Positions 54,801-64,000 of a DNA stretch of 64,000 nucleotides are shown here, one piece after another. The notes under the pieces were generated by a model. It saw nothing but the letters and a program-made list of their open reading frames with translations. It was not told the DNA's origin and did not search any database. Position 1 is the stretch's first letter. The number at the start of each line of letters is the position of its first letter. The position numbers and the translations under genes were made by a program. Source of the stretch: Haliclona indistincta (taxonomy: Eukaryota; Porifera; Demospongiae; Haplosclerida; Chalinidae); assembly GCA_964017065.1 (NCBI GenBank), contig OZ024790.1:4980458-5044457 (forward strand). The letters are read 5' to 3'.

Positions 54801-56204
54801 GACTATATCTGCTGCTGGCTTACTCTTACTTTAGCTATGCTGACACATTCAAGTTTCTTTGAATTGTCATATAAAAAACTTATACTCAAAATTGTCCATT
54901 TATTATAAACTTCAGACTGTCTCTACTGCAGCATAATTTGTAAACACTTTGAGTATCAAGGGTAAGAAGTTCACTGCTTTATATAAGCGAATTAGCTATA
55001 CCAGAATTAATGATAACCAAATGAAATGAATTATTCATGAGACATTAAGCAATTCACTTTTCTAGTCTTATTTCTCTTGAGGTTGTAGTGCACAATTACA
55101 AACATCATCAATGCATTTAGTGATTCCAATTCTTCCATAACTGTGAAGTTTTGCATTTTGGATTGTTGAAAATTGTTTAAAATTATGACGGACATAATAA
55201 CCATTAATTAACATTTTAAAGACCAAGGGTTAAAATTATGATGTGGCCCAATATCCAAATCTTTTTGTAACACCTTTAGTAACATGTATAGCAAGTTTGA
55301 TGCTTTTATCACAAAATGCATAATACTTGTGGAATTTTAAACTGTGCCGCCTCACTATATATTTTAATGTTATTTTCAATATTTCTGTTATATTGTAGAT
55401 ATGCCTATGGACTGGTGCGTAGAGAAGAGAGCTACTCTGCTGGTGTGGAGTGGGACTGAGGTAACTCACGCTATTCTGGGCAACTGGGCGCTCAACTCCA
55501 AGATGTCAGTACACACCCTGTTGGTGTCCGCCGTCGCTGATGTGTGTGCTATACTGGACAGAGAAGAAAACGGCTCACGACATTTGAGGTACAAACACTA
55601 TCTTCACTGTACCTACAAAGCATTAAACTTTGTTTATGTAAATGCTTGCCTCTGATTTCAACTTTTAAGCATTGTTATTTACTTTCCTTGTTTAGGTGGT
55701 TCGTTGAGATCCTTCGTTTCATCAACAGTATTCTGCCCAATCAGGAAAAGAAGGCCTTCTTGAGTGAGCTCATGGACTCATGGCAGGATTGCATGACCAA
55801 GATGTTTGAGTCAGGTGAGGACGATTAGTTCCTACATAACTTAGTGATCCTTAGTGATCACTTACTGATAGTACAATCACAAGCATACACTCACCACACA
55901 TTACGACCTCAATCATACAATCATTCCACTAATAACAGTCCGTCACATCTATCATCTCTCAGAAAAAAAAATTAGTTGGAAGGACGACGAATACGCGTCA
56001 AATGACAGTATGGGCGACGTGTTAGAATTTTTACCTAGGTGTACTTTGAAGACAATTTCCAATGTTAGATGCCCACATTCATATTTTATTATTATTATCT
56101 CTTCTCCAGGTCTTGAAAGCGTTGATGACTTCAGCTCTTACATGAAGAGTTTGACACAGCTAACTCATCTCCTGTTGAACACATCTCTAAGAAATGACCA
56201 TTAG
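51899..56204 (+). CDS. FBXO47: F-box protein, FBXO47-like, 475 residues
   Basis: Eight exons: 51899-52307, 52378-52454, 52564-52722, 53052-53253, 53665-53841, 55399-55588, 55696-55814, 56110-56204. They total 1428 bases, an exact frame, and every junction is AG/GT. Exon 1 codes an F-box (~residues 72-112: FVRMPDELLHSIFEQLNLRS). Exons 4-7 match the conserved FBXO47 body: WLTMTLKPYPITDQARLIYI, NLKDLGKALRVLL, AEWSAHTIISIF, MDW-EKRATLLVWSG, then a helical C-terminus. Length is close to the ~450 residues of vertebrate FBXO47. Known: F-box proteins link substrates to SCF ubiquitin ligases; FBXO47 acts in meiosis in vertebrates and worms. The start is uncertain: an alternative N-terminal frame from 51793 (MSTAPDKSPC...) is shared with the 50.4 kb copy. 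A 1.3-kb fold-back element lies in intron 5. Confidence 0.85.
54017..55357. mobile_element. 1341-bp near-perfect fold-back element in FBXO47 intron 5
   Basis: Left arm 54017-54665 and right arm 54696-55357 are near-identical inverses around a ~30-base loop. Outer ends are TAGTGAGGCGGCA and TGCCGCCTCACTA. The same intron of the tandem copy (near 58137) lacks the insert, giving an empty site. No coding region. Confidence 0.92.
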
Positions 56205-56415
56205 CTTACGTTTTTTGTTGTTGTCATAATTATTATCATCACTGACAGGTTACAGGTATAATCTATTATACGGTTCATTGTTCATTCAAATGATTGTATA
56301 ACGAGGGGATGGGCTTACTAAATTTAGCAGAATCAGTGCTTTATTGTTGATGTGTGCAGTGACGGATCATCCCAACAGCTCACTATTCTCATAATTATTC
56401 TTGACTTCTTTTCAG

Positions 56416-56496
56416 CTAAACTGATCAAATGTGTTACGTCATCTCATTCAATTGATCGTCGCTTGGAGACAGCATCATAATTATTTTCTCAATAAG
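56416..56496 (+). pseudogene. Relic of FBXO47 exon 2 in the tandem copy
   Basis: Matches exon 2 (52378-52454) but carries a 4-base insertion (AATT near 56480) that creates an in-frame TAA. Splice sites remain. Confidence 0.8.
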
Positions 56497-56598
56497 GTGG
56501 TCACATAGAAGCATTAACACTCTCACTCATATTCACAGATTCATGCACTCTGCTATTCTATGCCTTTGTATTTTGACTGATAATATTTATTCTTGTAG

Positions 56599-58990
56599 AT
56601 GGAGTCTACTCATTATACCATCTTTAACACTGCCGTTATTTCTCGATTCTATGAGTGCTTCGGACAGCTGTTCATCGGATTCTTTTCCCAGTGTAATGAA
56701 CAGGAGAAGGCTAGAGCTTACTGCATGATCAAGGAAGTAGTCAAACTAGACCAGAAAGTGAGTTGTCCATCTTACTACTAAATACTTGGTTCTTGTACCA
56801 AAGTGTTGCATTCCATTCGTTGATTCTCTAGTCTGTCTACATGTTCAGCTCTAGGGTAATCAGTTTACTTCTTCATAATTGCAGAAATTTTTTCTGGCCT
56901 TGTTTGCAGTCAAGGTTTTGTGATGTGATGTAGTGGAGTCCTCATTGTGTTATAGTACTCTTATCGGATTCTAGTCTGTGATTAAATGTGTCAGTAGAAT
57001 CACTAGATTTTTACACGTCACCTGTCTTATCTGCTATACTCATTACTGTCACTAGTCAGGGACCAGAAAGGAAGACGTAGACAAGTATTTTCAATTTAGA
57101 GCAAAACCTACATTACACCTGTACCATAAGAAAACTGGCTACACACTGTAAAGCTTTCTCCACTATCTCTTACTACCCTTAGGTTGAGACTGTGCTGACA
57201 GTGTGTACCAAATTTCTCCCATGCCATGAGCTTGACCTGCGACGGGCCTATCAGCTCATATTCCTCCAGCCATCTACCACTGAAGCAGACTATGGTATCT
57301 GGCTCACTATGATCCTCAAGCCCTATCCTATCACAGATCAAGCTAGACTACTCTATATACTGACTGGACCAGTAGATGCAGCTGGTTAGTGAGATGTGTG
57401 AGAGAGAATTGTGTTATTTAGTGATCAATGCATGAGTATTGTAGCTGAAAAGCATATAATGGGCATTCGATAGGACTGCTACACATTCTAACTGTATCGT
57501 ACGTGTAGTAAACTCTCTCACCAATCTGGACAGTTCAAAAAGTTCATACGCCATGTTACATGTGTAAAAGATGTTTGCTTTTACACAGCACGCATTCTCT
57601 GCGAGTTTTTTCCAAATTTTTGACAACGCTCAATTTTTTGCTGACCCCTTGTGTCCGAAGAAGCGAGGCTCATCTGTATACTAGTCTGAACCATTAGCTA
57701 TAGCAGTAATGGCAGCTACCCGTGCATAATAATTTCTTCTCTCTCCCCTCCCTTCTATCTCTCCCCGCCTGTCCCATCCCTCTCTCCTCCCCCTCCCGTC
57801 CTCCAGGGTACATATGCTGGTCGGCCTACTTATTGTGTGACACATCAAGCTCTCACTCCTGCTCTAACCTCAAGGATCTAGGGAAGGCTCTGAGAGTACT
57901 GCTGACAGTCAGATCTGCAGAGTGGAGCGCTGATACCATCATTTCCATCTTTGATAAACTTCTCGGTAAGTAACCAAATGAAATACCCAGTGTAAAGTGC
58001 CAAGTAGTCATTAATCGTTGACAAGATAAGATTAGTCAAGGTTTATTTCATTAGCTAAGCCTCAAGCAGTTCAGTTTTGAAATTTTTACTTAAGGAGATA
58101 GTGACTTTTTGGTTTCTTGTGGTGTGTTTATTGAGTATAATATTTTAATGTTAATTTCAATATTTCTGTTATATTGTAGATATGCCTAATGACTGGGATC
58201 TAGAGAAGGTAGCTACTCTGCTGATGTGGAGTGGGAGTGAGGTAACTCACGCTATACTGGGCAACAGGGCGCTCACTGACTCCAAGATGTCAGTGCTGAT
58301 ATTGTTGGTGTACGGCCTCGCTAAAGTGTGTGCTAAACAGGACAGGGAAGAAAACGGCTCACGACATTTGAGGTACAAACACTGTCTTCACTGTACCTAC
58401 AAAGCATTAAACTTTGTTTATGTAAATGCTTGCCTCTGATTTCAACTTTTAAACAATTGTTATTTACTTTCCTTGTTTAGGTGGTACGTTGAGATTCTTC
58501 GTTATGTCAGTAGCATCCTGCCCAAGCAGGAAAAGAAGGCCTTCTTCAGTGAGCTCAAGGACAAATGGCAGGATTGCATGTCCGATCTGTGTGAGTCAGG
58601 TGAGGACGATTAGTTCCTACATAACTTAGTGATCCTTAGTGATCCTTAGTGATCACTTACTGATAGTACAATCACAAGCATACACTCACCACACATTACG
58701 ACCTCAATCATACAATCATTCCACTAATAACAGTCCGTCACATCTATTATCTCTCGGAAAAAAAAATTAGTTGGAAGGACGATGAATACGCGTCAAATGA
58801 CAGTATGGGCGACGTGTTAGAATTTTTACCTAGGTGTACTTTGAAGACTATTCCCAATGTTAGATGCCCATCACATTCATATTTTATTATTATGTTCTCT
58901 TCTCCAGATTATTTTGAAGACGTTCATGATGATATAAAGAGTCTGACCCAGCTAACACATGTCCTGATAAACACAGTATTTGAGAAATGA
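56599..58990 (+). CDS. FBXO47-like tandem copy lacking the F-box, 304 residues
   Basis: Exons 56599-56757, 57183-57384, 57807-57965, 58180-58372, 58481-58599, 58908-58990 correspond to exons 3-8 of the complete gene and sum to 915 bases, an exact frame with stop. The first codon of exon 3 is ATG here and TTG in the complete gene, so translation could start at it (MESTHYTIFN). The body is conserved: WLTMILKPYPITDQARLLYI, AEWSADTIISIFDKLL, NDWDLEKVATLLMWSG. Differences from copy 1 are an 18-base deletion and a 3-base insertion, both keeping frame. Without an F-box it could not dock to SKP1, so it might act as a competitor or be a young pseudogene. It begins downstream of a duplication breakpoint at ~56390. 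Confidence 0.7.
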
Positions 58991-59744
58991 CATACGTTGT
59001 TTATTGTAGTCATATTACATGACAGGTTACAGGTATAATCTATCATAAGGTTCATTGTTCATTCAAATGATTGTATAACAAGAGGATGGGCTTACTAAAT
59101 TAAGCAGAATCAGTGCTTTATTGTTGATGTGTGCAGTGACTGATCATCCCAACAGCTCGCTCATAAAGAATTTTAACTACATAAACACTTTGCTACAGAA
59201 TAGCACGCCTGCAACTTCAACTGGGATTTGACAAATAAAAATCTTGGTGATAAAGAATATTGAACACCAGCAGCTTGCGAGACATTGCTGACATAGACTA
59301 CAATAATGAGTGTCTTTTGCTTTACATCTAATCACTCCAACTTGAGGTGTCCATGCCCTCTTGATGTGTTGGTGACAGGGGCAGTGGGCAAATATGGATT
59401 CCAATTCATGCTACGATTCATAATAATCTTATGTAGCCCAGGAAGGCACCGCTAGTGTTATATATCCCATTTAAACATCTTCTCCAGAAAGCTTAGAAAG
59501 TTCCACCCAAGTAAACTAAGATTATTTATTTGTAAAACCTGCAATACATGGTCATTATGTGAGCAGGTTTGAGAACTTGAGCAGGTTTGAGCTCCTGCAA
59601 TAATTTTTTTGAACGCTCGCATGTTTTCAAATGGCTGCTACTCGGTCAAACATTACTGAAACACAAGGGAATTTTATAGCAATAATAATCATAGCAACAT
59701 AATAATGATAATTAAATGTATAATGACAGGTCATGTTGCTATAG
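58991..59744. other. 3' flank of the FBXO47 copies; no gene
   Basis: 58991-59163 repeats the 3' flank of the complete gene (56205-56388), ending at CCAACAGCTC. 59164-59744 has no recognised gene. Confidence 0.5.
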
Positions 59745-59985
59745 TAACGGTGGTTTATGCAAAAGAATATAGGATCAAGGTGGCCTCGAAGATCTCTCAG
59801 TTGACCAACCCATGTATGCACTCATAGCAGTATACCTTGAGACTTTCGATTTTTTGTGAAAGGTACTTTGATTTACGATTACTATTTAAGGCCGTTATGA
59901 CATCGCCGACAAAGATGCTGTCTACATACATTGGTAGTAATTAGCTGCTTCTTGTGCTAAGTAAATCAGCAACTGGTTTGTGAGT
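59745..59985 (-). pseudogene. TRAF-like RING/zinc-finger remnant
   Basis: Minus strand reads ESHKPVADLLSTRSS, then MYVDSIFVGDVITALNSN and LKVYCYECIHGLVNLRDLRG with HLDPI. These match the start, second half of the RING and first TRAF zinc finger of TRAF-like 1/2 in order, with large deletions and frameshifts. The CAG acceptor is altered to GAG|AGAC. Confidence 0.7.
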
Positions 59986-60844
59986 CTCTCTGATGAATAA
60001 TGCAACGAGGAATTTCAGGAGTCCATAATCGAGGCGCAGTCAACTATGGACTCCTGGGAATTTAGAAATCCCACTGAGTTATACAAATTCAGTACTAGGC
60101 AGGTATATGGGTTAAATTGTAAGAATTTGGGAGTTGAAGAAGATAATTCTTGCAATAAATTACCTTGCATTTAAAAACAAGCTAGTACTGTAGATGCATG
60201 AAGCAAACCAGAAATTTAAGTATGGCAATGCATATGCTGTGACTCTGAGTATATGAATAAATAATGTACCTGACAGGAAACATTAAGCAATGGCATGCAA
60301 AATTAGGCTATTTGTAACAGTATGGACAATAATAAGCAAAATGTCCTGCAAAATTAATCAGCATTTCTTCCATATGCTCCTGACAACAATTATATAACCT
60401 GATGTGGATGGAAGAGAAGATTTCATGGATTCATGATCTGTACATGTAGAGTCATCCACCACAAGATAACACTGATAATGGGGCATAACTGGTGTGTTGT
60501 ATATAAAACACAAGCCTATGAACAATTCCAATCTACATACCAGCCTATACAATTTCATACTGGCATATTATATACATGCTCAGTATCTTTACTACACTCT
60601 AATCAGTCAACACCTTCATTGCTAGCCTATAGCAATAGCAGCCACTGTACTGTGTGCATGCATAGTCTAGATTTATTATAGCAATCAATCGTGTAGCCGT
60701 ATTACCTCCATGTTGGTTAATGTTGTGTGAGTAGCAATATTCATCTCTACACATTTTTGATTTAACTTTCATTGGGACTAGTTGACAAACAAGAAATAAT
60801 ACTGATGCAGCAAATAAGCAATGTTGACTACTACAACAACCTCA
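59986..60844. other. Intergenic, no gene seen
   Basis: GGAGTCCATAATCG / AACTATGGACTCC at 60018-60052 is a short inverted repeat. Otherwise nothing recognised. Confidence 0.3.
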
Positions 60845-61724
60845 CTATAATTTTTTTTCTTTTTGAATAGTGTAACTTAGATTAGTTTCTCCTACATAGT
60901 TAGATCGTAGCACTTTCACAAGAGTGGCCCAGTTGACTGGACTCTGTGGAGTAGGATTCTTCTGCCAGTATGTCAACATGTCACTAAAGCACTCCATAGG
61001 ATCTGCAAGGCGATGCTTCTCAATCTTGTCTAGTTCATCCATACTGATCCCAAGAGACACACCCACTCTCCTCCACTTGGCAGGTATCTTGCTGGCTACT
61101 TCTTCCACAAACTCTTTCAGTAAAATTGCATCGGCTGTGCCTGCATAAACAGATAATTATTACACATAATGTACAGGCAACATATGAACTCACTAGTTGA
61201 TGCAGTGGGAGTTGAAACTGGCTGAGAAACAGAAGTGAGTGTGTCTACATGAAGACATTATTGCTGTAAAACATAATGCATCACAACGCTGTGTTGCTCA
61301 CCAGATGAAGCAGCAGGCACACGCTGAGTTGTTCCTAGGCCAGATTGAGCAGAAGTTGAGGGGATAGTGGAAGGCTGAGAAACAGCTGTAGCAAGATTAG
61401 CAGTTAGGGATGGTGACCCCGGAGAATTGAAAATGTGTGATGAACATGTATTGAGCAATGCATGACCAAATTAGAATTAAAATGTATCTACATACACTTC
61501 TGTCTGAATCTGCTCTTCTGAAAATTATTATTAGCAAAATTAATACAACCATGCATGTCTTACAAAGATCCTGCTTGGAACTTATATTGTTGCTCACCAG
61601 ATGAAGCAGCAGGCACACGCTGAGTTGTTTCTAGGCCAGATTGAGCAGAAGTTGAGGGGATAGTGGAAGGCTGAGAACTGACAGCTGTAGCAAGATTACC
61701 AGTTAGGGATGGTGACCCCAGAGA
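60845..61724 (-). CDS. Linker and death-domain exons (3' end of a gene of the 28-kb family)
   Basis: Exons 61598-61724, 61194-61244 and 60845-61140 are in compatible phases. The first two code Ser/Thr/Pro-rich linker (SQPSTIPSTSAQSGLETTQ); the last codes a death domain (FVEEVASKIPAKWRRVGVSL, KIEKHRLADPMECF, NWATLVKVLRSNYVG) ending at a TAG. The first exon has the same length (127 bases) and phase 0 start as 28323-28449. A duplicate of that exon at ~61303-61426 has lost its acceptor (CAAG to CAAT). The upstream exon that should supply phase 0 was not found; the f-type exon at 62042 ends in phase 1 and does not fit. Confidence 0.6.
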
Positions 61725-62041
61725 CTTGAAAATGTGTGATGAACATGTGATCAAAAGAAAATTGGCAATGCTTTCACACTGAAATAAGTACATTTTAGGC
61801 AATTGTTACACTTATGCATGCAGTGATGTAAAGACTTAACAAGATCGCTCTAAGATTATCATAATACAGCATTCCGTAACAATAGCACTTGTGCCATGTT
61901 AAAGGTAATGTAATCAGATACCTCAAATACTGCAATAAAAAATTTATGATGAATGATTGTGTGGTCAGAATAGACCAGCATGTAGTGCAGCTCTCTGCAT
62001 ATGTCGTAACTTCCACTGACGCAGAAATGGGCTACACTTAC

Positions 62042-63954
62042 CGGTCAAATGTGGCTGTGCAACACTGCTCTGTAAGTCATCCTCAATTTGTTGCTTGACA
62101 TCTGTAACGGAAAACAATTTTGTACAGATAGTAGTTATCATGATGAAATATCTGCCATTACATGAAAATACAAACCAATAATAAGGTAACACAGAATAGA
62201 ACATGGCATTGCACGCAGTTAACTGGCTAATAGTAATACATCATGCATCTTTACGTTTTGGATTATAAGATTGGCTAGATAATTAACACGACTTATGTAC
62301 CTGTAGTTTGAGAGCATTCCACCACTAGTTCCTCTCCAACGAATACCTGCAATACTCCCTTACTTTGGAGTGAGTCAGCAGCTTGAAATATTTCAATCTT
62401 CAGTTCCTTGATTTTACTAGTAGAACACAGCCAAGTGACTGCGATGCAACCATCTTCAATTTTTTTGAGGTGGAATAAGTTACTAGAAACACCAAACTCA
62501 CAAACAAGCTTGGTCAGATCAAGTAAAGTTTCATTATCCCAAAATGAGCGGAGCTTAACCACGATATGAAGCTTGTCTTGCAACAGTTCTGAGGGCGGAG
62601 CACATGCTGGAAATACATGTTTAAACTGGTTCACTGTAGCACCATTCATAAAGTGTACAAGTTGCTGTTCATAATGAAGCACAAGCTCTGTAGTTGCAGC
62701 ACTGTAGAAAGTATAAGTAATAATATAGATCACTATGCATTATAGATATTACTTACGAGACATCTTTAGGAAATATTTCACAAAAATGTTTGAGGTAGTG
62801 AATGTTGAACAGTGAAACATGCTTTTCAAGAAACGTGTTGAATGATGACTGGAAGCTTAGCTTAGAACTACTGCTGGTCATCGAAAAGTGCGGCAGGAAG
62901 TCAACAAATTCTTTTTGTGCTTGAGGGCTGCACTGTAGCTCCCTTTCATACTTGTGTTTTAATTTAGCAAAACCAAATCGGAGAGTAGCAAGTTCCCTTA
63001 CAAGCGGATCAGGAACAACGACTATTGAAAAGTGAGCAAAAACAATATTATATTAAGACTAGTAGGAACTTAAGGAATGTATAAGTATTTGGTATAACAT
63101 GCAGTATAATCATTCATCAATTATTATAGACAGAAATCACGTATTTACATGTGCACAGCCTGTTCTTCCTGTCTGAATCCCTAGTGACTGATACAAAAAC
63201 CTGGTGGTGTCAAGGCCCTTGGTGGTGTCCAGGTGAGCAAACAGGACAGTTTAGACCATAAATATTTTAAGTTTGACCTTTCTAAAGCACTTTTCACACT
63301 ATTTATGACGTCTAAAGTAGGTGAAGTCAATTATGACGCCTGTAGGCATCAATAGGGGTTAAAAGGTTAACTGACTTATAAATTCTGTTGATAAGCTTTT
63401 GTTGATGTTGATTTTTCTGCCAATTATGTGACATATGATTATTATGCCAAATATAAGTGTCAAATCAGCAGTGTGGTATAATTAGGGTGTTCTTATTATT
63501 ATGTATTTACCTGTATGAGATTGAGAACAATCTAACACTAAATTCTTCCCAAAAAATATTTGTAGCACTCCCATGCTCTCGAATGAAGTACCAGACATCT
63601 TCAGGAAATTCTCTGCAAATTTGTTTGAGGTAATATATATTAAAGAGAGAGACCTCTTTTTCAATGAGAGTCTGGAAGAGTGTCTGGAAGTTGTTCTGAC
63701 CAGCTTTACAGAATACTAGCGACAGGAATTTAACAAAATTTTCCTGGGCCTTAGAGCAATTTAGAAGCACATTTTCATAACTTTGCAATAATTCTTCATA
63801 AGAAAATTGTAGAACAGCCAATTTTTGCGCTAAATAATCAAGGACATAGATGATGTGACGTAAGTTAATGTAGTCAGATAATGTTAAATATCTTCATCAG
63901 TATTGCTTGAGATTGATGACCGGATAGACCTCATAGACTTGATGGAATCTTCAT
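62042..63954 (-). pseudogene. Damaged copy of the helical/GCI module gene
   Basis: Parallel to 21885-24902. Exons: a' ~63893-63954, b' 63602-63838, d' 62757-63021, e' 62301-62701, f' 62042-62101. Exon c' is lost: sequence jumps from the end of b' (63601) to the last ~70 bases of c (near 63592) out of frame, removing an intron, an acceptor and most of the GCI domain. The donor after a' is AT instead of GT. The second module (d'-e') is intact and codes a good GCI domain (VEDGCIAVTWLCSTSK-type). So the 5' half is dead although the 3' half could be used. The gene continues past the window edge. Confidence 0.7.
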
Positions 63955-64000
63955 CTAAAGAGAAATCAGAAAGATAACGTATTGAAAGTCTTTATTATTA

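Noticed and set aside
54045..55469. Minus-strand frame of 77 codons at 55236-55469 and its mirror in the left arm
   Set aside because: It lies in the arm of the fold-back element and in an FBXO47 exon in the wrong frame; no family signal.
61598..62042. Direct joining of the f-type exon to the linker exon in the 61-62 kb locus
   Set aside because: The f-type exon leaves phase 1, while the linker exon is open only when entered in phase 0, so the join would create stops.

Overview
The window reads as nuclear DNA of an animal, most likely a demosponge. The genes are split into short exons with GT-AG introns, often only 50-300 bases long. Their domain content (death domain, CARD, RING/TRAF with MATH, ankyrin, C2H2, FBXO47-type F-box) is metazoan, and the multiplied death-domain and TRAF-like families resemble those known from sponge genomes such as Amphimedon. 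Species is not resolved. No tRNA, rRNA or CRISPR array was recognised.

Layout. 0.3-3.7 kb holds three dead transposase genes (hAT-type, PIF/Harbinger-type, pogo/Tigger-type), the last with a small element nested inside. 7.0-14.1 kb is ankyrin gene A (minus). Its paralogue, gene B (34.5-27.8 kb, minus), continues through linker exons into a death domain; its exons add up to an in-frame 313-residue protein. Downstream of B on the same strand are exons for two copies of an unnamed helical plus GCI-V-W module (24.9-21.9 kb) and one long RING/TRAF-zinc-finger/double-MATH exon (20.5-19.0 kb). Exon phases are compatible across the whole series. A second RING/TRAF/double-MATH exon (38.6-37.1 kb) follows a CARD exon (42.0-41.7 kb), again phase compatible. 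A plus-strand gene with a tesmin-like CXC region lies at 35.1-36.2 kb. An 11-exon coiled-coil/C2H2 gene (671 residues) lies at 45.9-43.0 kb.

46.9-50.0 kb is an inverted duplication of a broken EGF-like membrane protein gene, one arm carrying a LINE fragment. 50.4-59.0 kb holds an FBXO47-like family: an orphan F-box exon, an intact 8-exon gene (475 residues) and a tandem copy that lacks the F-box exon but keeps a 304-residue reading frame. 59.7-64 kb is a decaying relative of the 19-28 kb locus: a TRAF remnant, a death domain, and helical/GCI modules with a lost exon and damaged splice sites.

Mobile DNA is dense: several long fold-back elements (0.1-1.3 kb), small terminal-inverted-repeat elements (one with a perfect 8-bp target duplication, one with TTAA duplications and an empty paralogous site), LINE fragments, two minisatellites and a TAATAG microsatellite tract. 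Tandem and segmental duplication followed by exon loss is the main theme. The likely function of the surviving genes is intracellular innate-immune or cell-death signalling (ankyrin-death, CARD, RING-TRAF), with an unrelated FBXO47-type ubiquitin-ligase adaptor at the right.
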